This document shows, in pieces, positions 26,401 through 34,989 of a stretch of 64,000 nt of DNA. The first letter of the stretch is position 1. Every line of letters begins with the position of its first letter. A model generated the notes under the pieces. That model was not told the DNA's origin. It saw only the letters and a program-made list of their open reading frames with translations, and did not search any database. A program made the position numbers and the translations under genes. This DNA is from Sipunculus nudus (Eukaryota > Annelida > Sipuncula > Golfingiida > Sipunculidae): the NCBI GenBank assembly GCA_026874595.1, contig CM049317.1, forward strand, positions 10,700,382 to 10,764,381, in the 5' to 3' direction.

Positions 26401-29400
26401 CTCTCTTGGCAGGATAACTATATGTGCAAGATGAAAGATCTGAGATGAAATGTTTGGCTGAAAATGCATCCACATCTGTTTAAAGATGTGTCCTGTGACC
26501 TTGACCTTTGACCTCATGACCCCAAAATCAATTTGGGTCTTGCTTTTCCAATGGGACACATACAAGTCAAGTTTGAAATCCATACATCAATAAAAGCAGG
26601 AATTATCATCCAGAAACTAATTTTTGGACAGATGGCTCCTGTGACCTTCACCTTTGACCTTGTGACCTCAAAATTGATAGGGTCTTCCACTCTTGGCAGG
26701 TGAAATATATGTGCAAGATGAAAGATCTGAGATGAATTGTTTGGCTGAAAATGCATCCACAATCTTTTTAAAGAGGTTTCCTGTGACCTTGACCTTTGAC
26801 CTCATGACCCCAAAATCTATTCAGGTCTTGCTTTTCCAATGGGTCAAATTCAAGTCAAGTTTGAAATCCTAAATCAATAAAAGAAGGAATTATCATCCAG
26901 AAACTAATTTTTGGACAGATGGCTCCTGTGACCTTCACCTTTGACCTTGTGACCTCAAAACTGATAGGGTTCTTCCTCTCTTGGCAGGTGAACTATATGT
27001 GCAAGATGAAAGATCTGAGATGAAATGTTTGGCTGAAAATGCATCCACATCTTTTTAAAGATGTGTCCTGTGACCTTGACCTTTGACCTCATAACCTCAA
27101 AATCAATTTGGGTCTTGCTTTTCCAATAGGACATATACAAGTCAAGTTTGAAATCCATACATCAATAAAAGCAGGAATTATCATCCAGAAACTAATTTTT
27201 GGACAGATGGCTCCTGTGACCTTCACCTTTGACCTTGTGACCTCAAAATTGATAGGGGTCTTCCACTCTTGGCAGGTGAACTATATGTGCAAGATGAAAG
27301 ATCTGAGATGAATTGTTTGGCTGAAAATGCATCCACAATCTTTTTAAAGAGGTTTCCTGTGACCTTGACCTTTGACCTCATGACCCCAAAATCAATTCAG
27401 GTCTTGCTTTTCCAATGGGTCAAATTCAAGTCAAGTTTGAAATCCTAAATCAATAAAAGAAGGAATTATCATCCAGAAACTAATTTTTGGACAGATGGCT
27501 CCTGTGACCTTCACCTTTGATCTTGTGACCTCAAAATTGATAGGGGTCTTCCACTCTTGGCAGGTGAACTATATGTGCAAGATGAAAGATCTGAGATGAA
27601 TTGTTTGGCTGAAAATGCATCCACAATCTTTTTAAAGAGGTTTCCTGTGACCTTGACCTTTGACCTCATGACCCCAAAATCAATTCAGGTCTTGCTTTTC
27701 CAATGGGTCAAATTCAAGTCAAGTTTGAAATCCTAAATCAATAAAAGAAGGAATTATCATCCAGAAACTAATTTTTGGACAGATGGCTCCTGTGACCTTC
27801 ACCTTTGACCTTGTGACCTCAAAATTGATAGGGTTCTTCCTCTCTTGGCAGGTGAACTATATGTGCAAGATGAAAGATCTGAGATGAAATGTTTGGCTGA
27901 AAATGCATCCACATCTTTTTAAAGATGTGTCCTGTGACCTTGACCTTTGACCTCATAACCTCAAAATCAATTTGGGTCTTGCTTTTCCAATGGGTCAAAT
28001 ACAAGTCGAGTTTGAAATCCATACATCAATAAAAGAAGGAATTATCATCCAGAAACTAATTTTTGGACAGATGGCTCCTGTGACCTTCACCTTTGACCTT
28101 GTGACCTCAAAATTGATAGGGTTCTTCCTCTCTTGGCAGGTGAACTATATGTGCAAGATGAAAGATCTGAGATGAAATGTTTGGCTGAAAATGCATCCAC
28201 ATCTTTTTAAAGATGTGTCCTGTGACCTTGACCTTTGACCTCATGACCCCAAAATCAATTCAGGTCTTGCTTTTTCAATGGGTCAAATACAAGTCGAGTT
28301 TGAAATCCATACATCAATAAAAGAAGGAATTATCATCCAGAAACTAATTTTTGGACAGATGGCTCCTGTGACCTTCACCTTTGACCTTGTGACCTCAAAA
28401 CTGATAGGGGTCTTCCTCTATTGGCAGATGACTTACATGTGCAAGATGAAAGGTCTGAGATGAAATGTTTGGCTTAAAATGCATCCACAGTAACTTTTAA
28501 AATGCCAGTCCTGTGACCTTGACCTTTGACCTCATGACCCCAAAATCAATTGGAGTCTTGCTTTTTCAATGGGACATATATAAGTCAAGTTTGAAATCAA
28601 TACATCAATAAAAGCAGGAATTATCATCCAGAAACTAATTTTTGGACAGATAGCTCCTGTGGCCTTGACCTTTGACCTTGTGACCCCAAAATTTATATGG
28701 ATCATCCACTATCGGCAAGTGAGCTATATATTAAAGATGGAAGACCTAGGATGAAAGTTTGGCTTAAAATGCATCCACAGTATCTTTTAAAATGCCAGTC
28801 CAGTGACCTTGACCTTTGACCTCATGACCCTAGAACCTATAGGGTTCTTACTTTAGTGGTGGGTCATACATAAGTCATGTTTGAAATCCATATGGCTATC
28901 AACACTGGAGATATCATAAGAGGTGTGTGATTTTCACCATATATGGCAATATTCAAGGTCAAGGCCACTATCATAGGAAAGGTCATGACCCCAATTTAAA
29001 TAAACATCATCCCATAACCCATACCTATGTATATGTATAATATAAAAGAAATCTGTCCATTAGTTTTTGACTTACAATGCTCACAGTACTGTAAGGTAGC
29101 AATTTTGGGGGTATTAAACGGCAAGAAAACAAGTAAAGAATAATAGGTGGCGCCACCAGTTTCTGGAACATGACAACCCTATCCATGATCTTCCATCAAC
29201 TTGATTTTGGGATAAATCCATGCAGGATTTCTTGAGATATTAAAGAATTTGTGTGATTTTGCCCAAATTGGACCTATTCAAGGTCAAGGACACTCTCTTA
29301 ATAAAGGTCATGACCTCGTTTTAAATAGGCGTCGTCCTCTCACCCATATCTATACATATACCAAGTTTGGTAAAGTTCCGTGAAATATTTTTTGGGTTAT

Positions 29401-31648
29401 CGCGCCAACAAGATTTATATGCGGCGGCGGCGGCGGCGGCAGCGGGACCGGTATGAAAACATAGTATCCCCCGACTTTGTCTGGGGATACAATTAAACCA
29501 TTCAGCTTACAGTTTCATCATAAAACATTTTTAAGCTGAAAGTGGCTAAAATGGAAAGGTTTCTGACCGTAAAATACAGGTTGACGAGGTGGCGCCACAA
29601 AAAGTGCAATTTCAAATATGAGTCACCTGACCAACATTTGCACAGAATTTCGTGATCCTAGCTCCTATTGTTTCTGAGATTGTATTGTTATTATGCTTAC
29701 TTGCCAAATGACTTATTTCAAATTCCTGTAACTCAGCCAAAATTCATCAGACCAAAACCACTTGAACAAACTTGAGAGAGCTGGTCTCAGGGATAATTTC
29801 TGTGATATATTGAACTATTTGGCTGAATGATTTGAGAGAAGAAAATTTTCAAAGGTTTTGTAGGTTTTTTCCCATTAAATGTAAGTTAATGCAGGTGGTG
29901 CCACAAAACAGTCAGTCCCACAACATTTGATATGTGACAGGTTTTTGCATAAAATTTAGGGATGCTAGCTCTTGCTATTCCTGAGAAATTATGGATTAAT
30001 GCACTGATGACCGATGACCCCTGTACAGAAATGGTCAATGCAGGTGCTGCCACCAAAATTTCAAATATGACTCATGTGACCAACATTTTCAAATGGTGAT
30101 GATAGCTCCAGCTCTCATACTGTAATTTTAGTATCCTTTTTTGGCAAAATGACTAAGTTCAGCTTCCAGTAATTTTACTGAAATTCACTGAAATGGAACC
30201 ATTCAAACAAAATTGAGAAAGATTTTTTCAGGGTTTATTTCTGTGAAATATTTAATGATTTGGCTTGACAGTTTTGAAGAAGAAGATTTTAAAGCTTTTT
30301 TAGCTTTTTTTTTCTATTAAATCTAAGTAAATGCAGATAGCCAAAAAATATGCAAAATCCGATAGAGTTTATTAGATGACTGATTTTTTATATAAAGTTT
30401 GGTAATGCTAGCTCCTACAGTTTTCGCATCAATAAAAACCAGTGAGCTGAATTTCCTCTAAATTGATTCTTTTGATTATTAAATTTAAACCCTTAGTGAG
30501 ACTATTTATTGAAGGTGTGCTAAATATATATTTTCAAAGCTCACCTGTAAACCACGCACACAGAAATATGGCAGTGATAAAGACTGGGCAAGCTCCATTG
30601 TTCCTTTTTGTTCCTGTCTCAAAGACCACCTGTTAATTAGGACCATGTTTGTCTAATTACCCAGTCTCATTAAACAGGTATCACTGTTTTCAATAAATCA
30701 GCAAAGCAATAACACTTACTATGAGGGTAGAAAAGGGTGGGATGTCCAGGTCTACAAACATCATGTATAGAGACAGATGCACATGTTTTCCAGCTTCACT
30801 CTGCCTGGTGATATTGTAGACAAAGCTCCCTGTATAATCACAGTAGGGAAAACCAGGGGACTCCACCACTTTGCTCTGTCCACTCAGTACTCTTCTTGTG
30901 TATATGGTTTCTGGTGTAATTAAAATAATTAGAGATGAATTAATGTCATACACTAAAGTACACAGGTATCCCACTAAAATTTGAGGATTTGGGTGTGGTT
31001 AAAAAAACTATTATTCAGCTCTAAACTTTGCTGATACACATCCCCTTGTCACCAAACTCACTACACAGATAAATTTTTGCCTCTACAGTGTCTTTGGAGT
31101 ACTTTTGTGTTGCCTCTCCAAACCCTTATTGAGTCCAGACAGGTTTATTTTTCACAGCTTTTTACCAGCTTCTGTGGCTCAGGGGCAGTGTTTCACTCAC
31201 AGACGAGGGCACCTTTTGGGGGCTCCTCAGTGGTAGGACCCAGCAATGGGGAAGATTACACACCCAGGGCCTGCAGGTGCAGTAGTCACCAGCCTAGTTA
31301 ACGCCAGAATATAAAATGAGAGGAAGCGTGTGATACTGCCCTGTCATGTAGTCTGAAACCAGAATGGAAATATGCAGATATACTTAAATGTAGTTACGTT
31401 AGCATTATAAAAATGGAGGTTTATTGCTCCCAGTTTCTCAGATTATAATTGGTCCACTATTCCGGCCAGAAAGAAGGATGCACATAGGGAAGTGTAACTA
31501 TATCCCTTCCTGAAGCTGTGAGGGGATAATAAACAAAATTACTGTTAATACATTGATATATGTATATTAATATATATCAGATTAAATTACCTCGAACCTT
31601 AAATGCCACTGCCAGGGCTAAGTTGACTAATAAAAAAATTGGCTGCAT
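5146..31648 (-). CDS. NETO-like CUB/LDLa single-pass membrane protein, 11 coding exons
   Basis: Coding exons in transcript order: 31648-31591, 30910-30720, 22441-22267, 19525-19499, 18593-18441, 17771-17568, 15200-15039, 13821-13648, 7908-7831, 6572-6421, 5196-5146. All junctions are GT-AG and in phase, giving 474 codons and a stop. Seen: signal peptide (about residues 1-16); CUB1 (about 25-140, with a STLIIYDG motif); a short linker; CUB2 (about 152-270); two LDLa-like six-cysteine modules (about 270-380); a transmembrane helix (about 383-405); and a tail of about 65 residues with PPSY and LPPY. N-glycosylation sequons include NIT, NAS and NMS. Known: CUB-CUB-LDLa-TM is the layout of neuropilin/tolloid-like (NETO) receptor auxiliary proteins, and PPxY motifs bind WW domains such as those of NEDD4-type ligases. 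Inferred: a surface co-receptor subject to WW-ligase control. The second LDLa and the PPxY tail differ from vertebrate NETO, so LRP10/LRP12-like proteins remain an alternative. Confidence 0.85.
6421..6572 (-). CDS. Exon 10: cytoplasmic tail with PPSY motif
   Basis: 152 nt, phase 1 in and phase 0 out, donor GTGAGT. It encodes a Pro/Ser/Thr/Gly-rich tail with APPSYYEVVNNPASPYC: a PPxY WW-domain ligand and tyrosines. The acceptor ending at 6573 (TTTATTAG) is the only one that keeps frame. A second AG 11 nt upstream would change phase and is not compatible with the preceding exon. Confidence 0.75.
7480..7656. mobile_element. 177-bp pogo/Tigger-like MITE with TA target site
   Basis: It begins TA|CAGTGGAAACTGTC and ends CACAGGTTTCACTG|TA, giving terminal inverted repeats and a TA duplication. 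The inside repeats AAGACCACC/GGTGATCTT motifs. TIRs starting CAGTGGAAC with TA flanks are typical of pogo-group Tc1/mariner derivatives. It lies in intron 9 of the CUB/LDLa gene and has no coding capacity. Confidence 0.75.
7831..7908 (-). CDS. Exon 9: transmembrane helix
   Basis: 78 nt, phase 1-1, acceptor TTATTTTCAG and donor GTAAGT. It encodes STLWAGILAFIFLTMLLVGG followed by AACIC, one hydrophobic helix of about 23 residues with a Cys-containing inner end that might be palmitoylated (inference). It separates the extracellular CUB/LDLa part from the PPxY tail. Confidence 0.82.
7978..8890 (-). mobile_element. Helitron-like non-autonomous element, family A (complete)
   Basis: Read on the minus strand it starts T|TGTATCCGCC with a hairpin (GTATCCGCC...GCGGATAC, 8889-8859). 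It ends with the hairpin GTAGTCG/CGACTAC, then CCGTATT and CTAG|TT at 7981-7978. Inside are about 280-bp dimeric tandem units with the AGGTGGCGCCACC palindrome near 8129, 8279 and 8559. 913 bp, intron 8 of the CUB/LDLa gene. Open frames inside are not genes. Confidence 0.75.
8893..9979. other. Intronic sequence without recognised features
   Basis: Part of intron 8 of the CUB/LDLa gene between a Helitron-like copy and the 140-bp repeats. Motifs such as GGCCATATTGGACTTCTGAC occur twice, suggesting old repeat relics. No exon-like frame with splice sites was found. Confidence 0.5.
9980..10800 (+). repeat. ~140-bp tandem repeats rich in TGACCT half-sites
   Basis: Units recur near 10283, 10421, 10553 and 10699, each containing a GACCTTGACCTTTGAC-type core followed by AATCAATAGG...TTCTTCCCCTGTTGGTAGG and GATGGAAGGTTTGGGATGAAAA. 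This is the same monomer type as the large array at 26160-28900, here in diverged single-unit form. Confidence 0.8.
10801..11060 (+). mobile_element. Tail of a tandem-repeat element (GACGGACAGACGG / GCTATAGC type)
   Basis: It contains TAGGTCGCAGTGACCTAATT, CCTGCTAACGG, then GACGGACAGACGGAAGGACG, ATCGCTATAGC and TCAGCTGAGCTAAAAAC. The same order of motifs closes the repeat blocks at 22640-25205 and 31955-33560, so it marks the 3' end of one dispersed element family. Confidence 0.6.
11130..12020. repeat. Palindromic GGGAAAAATCAGAATT short-repeat clusters
   Basis: Two clusters (11130-11190 and 11785-12020) of about 33-bp units made of GGGAAAAATCAGAATTCTC and its inverse TTTTTCCCGGGAA. Adjacent units can pair with each other and centres are often CCCGGG or GAATTC palindromes. 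An (AT)n tract (11369-11402) and unique sequence separate the clusters. The ORFs read through here are artefacts. Confidence 0.8.
12383..13634. mobile_element. TA-flanked TIR element expanded by an internal minisatellite
   Basis: Ends are TA|CAGTGAACCAATGTTAAGAG and GTTAAGGCTACCTGTC-type termini closing AGGTTTTACTG|TA, i.e. pogo-like TIRs with a TA target site. The interior is the AGGTGGTCTTA minisatellite. The right end lies 13 bp from the exon 13648-13821 and hence 11-12 bp inside its intron at the 5' splice site. Confidence 0.7.
12515..13616 (+). repeat. AGGTGGTCTTA minisatellite, about 1.1 kb
   Basis: Monomers of about 15-17 bp (GACAGGTGGTCTTAATA, GATAGGTGGTCTTATAA, GACAGGTGGTCTTTTAT, GAGATAGGTGGTCTTATAA) are arranged in a higher-order pattern that recurs several times nearly unchanged, which implies recent unequal exchange or slippage. 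Long open frames exist only because the monomers lack stops in one frame. Confidence 0.95.
13648..13821 (-). CDS. Exon 8: LDLa-like module 2
   Basis: 174 nt, phase 1-1, acceptor ACATTTCAG and donor GTGAGC. It encodes six cysteines ending CNGHQSCSDGKDEEC, recognisable as the LDLa calcium-box region although the usual CDG is CNG. The spacing is compact and divergent. The 5' splice site is followed, 11 bp into the intron, by the end of a TIR element containing a 1.1 kb minisatellite. Confidence 0.8.
13929..14748 (-). mobile_element. Solo LTR, 820 bp
   Basis: On the minus strand it begins TGTTATGGAG and ends TTGTATCA (TG...CA), flanked by ATAT on both sides (13925-13928 and 14749-14752). A TATATAAG box lies near 14411 and AATAAAG near 14031, in the right order for U3-R-U5. 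No internal retroelement genes adjoin, so it is a recombined solo LTR in intron 7 of the CUB/LDLa gene. The superfamily is undetermined (Ty3-like possible). Confidence 0.65.
15039..15200 (-). CDS. Exon 7: LDLa module 1
   Basis: 162 nt, phase 1-1, acceptor TTTTTTAG and donor GTAAGT. Six cysteines in LDLa order (CTF, CGL, CIP, CDG, CPN, CLE) and a terminal AQDER acidic motif identify the fold. The residue that is normally Asp in the GxxDC part of the signature is Asn (GVINC), so calcium binding may be weaker than in canonical LDLa repeats. Confidence 0.85.
15598..16510 (-). mobile_element. Helitron-like element, family A (5'-truncated)
   Basis: The CTAG end (15601-15598) with the hairpin region ACGGGTAGTGG...AAGTGACTA and GTATCCGCC matches the 3' terminus of the copy at 7978. 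It continues into AGGTGGCGCCACCT repeats (15748, 16464) and GTGGCACCACCAG-type units. It stops without the 5' GTATCC hairpin, so the element is truncated. Intron 6 of the CUB/LDLa gene. Confidence 0.7.
17568..17771 (-). CDS. Exon 6: second half of CUB domain 2
   Basis: 204 nt, phase 1-1, acceptor TTTATTGCAG. It encodes SLSVYTGRN (the position of the IYDG turn), a SSLEIYSSNQIKLVQLNAEV stretch and a closing TYTAFTSAF strand. The GTATGT donor was chosen because it alone keeps frame into the LDLa exon. A GTGTAT donor two bases upstream would run into a stop. Confidence 0.78.
17812..17970 (+). repeat. MITE fragment and poly-C tract
   Basis: TACAGTGAAATCTCACCTGTC and following GACCACTATTTTTGGACC motifs resemble one end of the pogo-like MITEs seen at 7480 and 12383, without a matching right end. 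It is followed by a run of about 19 C residues at 17945-17963. Confidence 0.45.
18441..18593 (-). CDS. Exon 5: first half of CUB domain 2
   Basis: 153 nt, phase 1-1, acceptor GTCTTTCAG and donor GTAAGTA. It begins DCPEFGDF and contains the CUB-typical YDCLWYLNAS segment with an NAS sequon. It continues with YFYIFTANMSTDS (NMS sequon). The following exon supplies the second half of the fold. Confidence 0.8.
18594..21861. other. Introns 3 and 4 of the CUB/LDLa gene outside exon 19499-19525
   Basis: AT-rich. A repeat fragment near 19620-20100 has AAAGTGGAACCCCACAATTA and inverted TGGGGTGGCTGCAAGGTGGGG sequence (20055-20080), compatible with the ends of another CAGTGGAAC-type TIR element. Nothing else could be assigned. 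Confidence 0.45.
19499..19525 (-). CDS. Exon 4: 27-nt linker micro-exon
   Basis: Acceptor CTCTTTCAG, donor GTGAGTGA, phase 1 on both sides. It encodes DSDLKYTTT, a short linker between the two CUB domains. Because it is symmetric, skipping it would keep the frame, so it could be alternatively spliced. It is supported by the good splice sites and matching phases, not by homology. Confidence 0.6.
21862..22200 (-). mobile_element. tRNA-derived SINE
   Basis: On the minus strand it starts near 22195 with TGGCTCAGGGG (box A, TRGYNNANNNG) and GGGTTTGAATCTC (box B-like) in tRNA spacing. It continues into a body ending near 21862 with GTGTGATACTGCCCTGTCAC. The body matches 31290-31375 in opposite orientation. 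The tRNA part does not fold into a full cloverleaf by eye, so it is a SINE head and not a tRNA gene. Confidence 0.75.
22267..22441 (-). CDS. Exon 3: second half of CUB domain 1
   Basis: 175 nt, starting in phase 0 with IYDGSHETS after a TTTTCAACAG acceptor. It continues through a GVLIIAFKP strand to SGFKLIVDARE, the usual closing strand of a CUB fold. The donor is GTATGG and the exon leaves in phase 1. Together with exon 2 it gives about 115 residues, the normal CUB length. Confidence 0.85.
22640..25205 (+). repeat. ~336-bp tandem repeat block, seven units
   Basis: Units recur at about 22843, 23181, 23518, 23858, 24186, 24524 and 24862. Each starts AGGTGGCGCCACCAGTCTGC and contains GATCAATATGTATGCCAAAA, GGGGGGTACTTTGGGGCCCC, TAGCTCGAAGGATATGGGTA and TTTGTGCCCTGTTAACAGAT. 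The block ends with GACAGACGGCCGGACCGC and ATCGCTATAGCTCAG. It lies in intron 2 of the CUB/LDLa gene. The ORFs at 23426-23917 are artefacts. Confidence 0.85.
26014..29491 (-). mobile_element. Helitron-like element, family B (3.5 kb, complete)
   Basis: Minus-strand 5' end T|TGTATCCCC with a hairpin pairing GTATCCCC and GGGGATAC (29490-29463), followed by a GCC-triplet tract. The 3' end has hairpin GGCACC...GGTGCC, then AAGAAATGT and CTAG|TT (26017-26014). The body carries about ten 288-bp units. Same termini as the copy at 57747-58964. Intron 2 of the CUB/LDLa gene. Confidence 0.75.
26160..28900. repeat. 288-bp higher-order tandem array of TGACCT-rich units
   Basis: The start CCTGTGACC recurs at about 26204, 26491, 26779, 27066, 27355, 27643, 27930, 28218, 28509 and 28799, i.e. 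every 287-291 bp. Each unit is two ~144-bp halves, one with TGACCTTGACCTTTGACCT and one with TGACCTTCACCTTTGACCTT. Neighbouring units are almost identical, so the array is young. All ORFs across it are repeat artefacts. Confidence 0.9.
29565..30440. repeat. Diverged tandem repeats with GAGGTGGCGCCAC core
   Basis: Partial units near 29587, 29893 and 30043 share AGGTGGCGCCACAAAA, TGAGTCACCTGACCAACATT and GCTAGCTCCTA motifs and a repeated TTGGCTTGA/TTTGGCTGAATGA segment. It is an older relative of the family A to C repeat blocks, in intron 2 of the CUB/LDLa gene. Confidence 0.65.
30720..30910 (-). CDS. Exon 2: first half of CUB domain 1
   Basis: 191 nt, phase 1 in and phase 0 out, with acceptor ACACCAG and donor GTAAGTG. 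It encodes the CUB opening: an SPGFPYCDY segment, an NIT glycosylation site, and a VHLSLYMMFVDLD strand ending at STLI, exactly where CUB domains lead into their IYDG turn. The turn itself comes from the next exon, 8.3 kb away. Confidence 0.85.
31015..31380 (+). mobile_element. SINE relic
   Basis: It contains CTGTGGCTCAGGGGCAGTG (box A-like) and a body segment (31290-31375) matching the reverse complement of 21862-21945. Box B has decayed. It sits between exons 1 and 2... to the left of the start-codon exon, in intron 1 boundary sequence at 31015-31380 within the minus-strand gene. Confidence 0.6.
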
Positions 31649-31671
31649 TGCAAATCCACTATATTGCAAAT
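31591..31671 (-). CDS. Exon 1: start codon and signal peptide
   Basis: ATG at 31648-31646 opens MQPIFLLVNLALAVAFKVR, a typical secretory signal peptide with a hydrophobic core. The exon ends in phase 1 at a GTAATT donor (31590). A TTTTCAG acceptor lies just upstream (ending 31672), so 31649-31671 is probably 5'UTR and a further non-coding exon should lie to the right. No upstream in-frame ATG was found within the exon. Confidence 0.78.
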
Positions 31672-31954
31672 CTGAAAATATAAAGATAATGAACTGAGCA
31701 TATATGGCATAAATTTATGCTACAAAACACTTTGTTAGACAGTTAGAGCTGTTGAAAGTTTTTGTAGTACATTCTAATGTATAACAGAATCCAACTGCCA
31801 GCTTTGCATCAAGCACTGTACTTATCTAACAAAATGATGGTGTAAGAAGCCCAATCTTAAACGATCTGGTTCATGCCAATTCAAAGGCCTATAGCAACAA
31901 GGGACCTGCAGGCCACAGGGCTCAACTGAAATTGATTATGAGAATATTATTATA

Positions 31955-33560
31955 ACTAGCGGTCCATTGGCCATTACCCTCAGCTCAATCTGACATACAG
32001 GTGGTGCATGTATTAATGATTGATGATATGATTTGCGTAGAATGACTTCCTAACTAAAAATCATGTTTTAATTTGTCTATTGTCCTTAGAAAATAGGTCA
32101 CAATGACTGGTGACCTTTTTTAAGGTTTCCATGAAGATTTTACTAAGAACTCCCCAGATGCTATGTAAGAAGTTTCTACATCAATATGCTACGACTTGTG
32201 TCATTTTGATTTATAGGGTCCTCAAATCATATTTTTTCACACAGCTCACAGAATACAGGTTGCAGTTACCTTGTTTTGGATGTCCAAGGAGACATTGAAA
32301 TGACCTCAGTTTACATTAAGAATGAAATTTCTAGACACAACAATTAAGATTCGAACCCAGTTTGACTTTTTGGGTGCTCAAAATTAAGTTTTCTGCTGGT
32401 AGCTCACAGATTATAGGTCACAGTGACCTAATTTCAGGAAAAGGAGACTAGCCAAAGGCTTTCCTGATTATTGCATTATAATATTCTACGGCTGTCTGAT
32501 ACAATTTATGCCCAGTCTGACTCACTGGTCACTCAAAATCATGTTTTTGGCCCAAAGTTTCCAAAATACAGGTCACTATGACCTATTTTCAGGTTTATAA
32601 AGAAGATCTGCATAGAACGTCCCTGGATGTACAGTTAGAAATTTCTAGGTCAAATTGTTTAGGTTTAGAGAAAAAATGTGAAAAAAAAAGAGAAAAAGTA
32701 CAGATAGCACCACCAGTCTTCAGGAAATGATGAAACACTGCATGATCAATATGTATGGAAATAATCATGAAAATCAATGCATTAGTTATTCAGATACTGG
32801 AGATTTTGTTTTAAATTTTTAATTATTCTGCAGGGGGGGGGGGGTACATACGAGCCCAACAGCTCAGAGGATATACATCACAGTGACCTAATTTTAGGTT
32901 CCAAGGTGATTTTTTATGGACCTCTATGGGTGTTCAGAAAAAAAGTTTCTAGTTCCAAAAGTTACAATATACGCCCAGTCTGACTCATGGGTTGTTCAAA
33001 ATCACTTTTTTGGCCCGTAGTTCACAAAATGTAGATAACCATGCCCTAAGGTCTCCTTTCGGGTTTCTAAAGAGATTTGCCTTTGACCTCCCAGGATGTA
33101 CAATGCAGAAAACTTTCTAGGTAATACCTTTTTGGTTTGTGCCCTGACTGCTTCATTTATAGGACTCAAAAAAAAAAGAGAAAAATGTGTAAACTTAAGA
33201 AATACAGGTTGCAACATCAGTCTTTTGGAAATGATGAAACCCTCCATATGTTTGGAAATCAATATGTATGGAAAGAATCATGGCAAGGAATGCATTACTT
33301 AATCAGATACTGGAGCTATTGTGTCAATTTTTTTATTATTCTTGGGGGTACTTACAAGCCCTATAGCTCAGAGGACATAGGTCACAGCAACCTAATTTCA
33401 TTTTTCCAAGGAGATTTTTTATGAACCTCCATGGGTATTCAGAGAGAAGTTTTTAGGTCCAGGTGTTATGATTTGTGCCCTCAGTTCATGGGTGGTTAGA
33501 AAGACGGACAGACAGGTGACAAACAGAGAGACTTTTAGTCAGCTGAGCTTAAAACTTAAC
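31955..33560 (+). repeat. Diverged tandem repeats upstream of the CUB/LDLa gene
   Basis: Units recur roughly every 300-340 bp with ATAGGTCACAGTGACCTAATT, GTATGGAAA-AATCATG and TTTGTGCCC motifs also found at 22640-25205. It closes with GACGGACAGACAGG and GTCAGCTGAGCTTAAAAC. A second tail at 33720-33800 carries a 30-bp palindrome (33764-33793). ORFs at 33002-33424 are artefacts. Confidence 0.65.
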
Positions 33561-33763
33561 ATATTGAAATGTGGCAACAGTTAACTTTTTTGTAAATCAT
33601 TATTTGAAAAAAGTACAGTTGCAGGGACCGAGTTTTGGGTTTTGTAGACCTTAGGGACATCTACCTGTATGCTAAATTTCAGATTCGTAGGTTCAACGGT
33701 GTCAACACATGTCAGTTTAAAGTACAGACAGATGAATGGATGATGGACGCTGACCAATCACTA

Positions 33764-33793
33764 TAGCTCAATTGACTCGAGTCAACTGAGCTA
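33764..33793. repeat. 30-bp palindrome centred on CTCGAG
   Basis: TAGCTCAATTGACTC and GAGTCAACTGAGCTA pair with one mismatch. It corresponds to the GCTATAGCTCAG...CTGAGCTAAAAA terminus of the repeat family and is probably its 3' hairpin. Confidence 0.75.
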
Positions 33794-34417
33794 CAAAAAA
33801 AAGTCTAATAATTTTATAGTGAGGAGCCACTTTTTGCATGGTTAAAAAATTGCATTTGGTAGTCATTGGCCTTTTTATATTTGTTAAATATTCATATATT
33901 GATGAAATATGCAGGTAATGCCAACATCAACAAAAGAAAGTTTATTAGTTTTATTACAGCTGACTGATTTTAAAATAATTTATTATATAGATGATAAAAA
34001 AATAGCAAACTTGCATAAAATGTATACAAAATTATAATATCAAAGTGGATAAGGCTATGGAAATATGAAAAATCTGTCATTAAGAAAATTTTATGAATTC
34101 AATATACACAAAACATTAAAAGAATCAAGAAACTCTGAATTACAGAATTATATAATGTGTTACCTTGTCATTAACATTATGTATTTGTGTATGGTGGTAG
34201 TTGTGGAGAATTTAGTGCAGCATTTTACAGTACACCTTTGCTTGGTCACTAGCAGTGGCTGGCAATTAGAGCTCACATTGCACTCCATTCAATCACATTC
34301 CTGAAAAGATCAATTGCTACATGTTAGTCTGAAAATTCTTCAGTCATCAAGGCAATCACAAAAGTGTGAATATTTTCTGTAAAATAAATGTTAATGCTGT
34401 TATGGTGATTAAGCAAG

Positions 34418-34497
<80 letters not shown>

Positions 34498-34989
34498 ATG
34501 TCAAACTTTCATGTACTATTACATCCTTTTCAATTGTTTTAGTGTATTAATATATAGCCATATCACACCAAGGCTTTTATTTGAGCAGCAGTTCCAATGT
34601 CAAATGATCTGAATGATGAACAGATTAATTAGTGGCATTCATAATTAAGCAGCCAAATATTGTTCAAAATGTCCATGCTTGACCGGTAAATCAACACTTT
34701 GTTATGAAAACTGAAAATTCATGCTTTATTTTGGCATCAAATGAAGTTACACATGATGATTAAGGAAAGAGTTGCGATCTTAATTCTTGAAGAAAAATTC
34801 TCAACCTTATGTTTAACAAGAAAATTTCCCTTAGTTAACAAAGCAAATATAGTTTAACTTTAATTATAGTCAAATTATTTTAAAATAATTTCAGTTTTAT
34901 AAAATGGCTTCCACTTTGATGACAAAAAGAGACAGATATCAGCAAAAGATAATGATTTCTTCGCTTACATTTCTTATTTGTACAAATCA

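Noticed and set aside
26380-28463. Series of near-identical 60-80-codon ORFs on both strands
   Set aside because: They repeat every 288 bp with the tandem array and appear in antisense pairs; repeat artefacts.
33137-33424. 95-codon plus-strand ORF upstream of the CUB/LDLa gene
   Set aside because: Falls in diverged tandem repeats related to 22640-25205; there is no conserved domain and overlapping frames on both strands are equally open.
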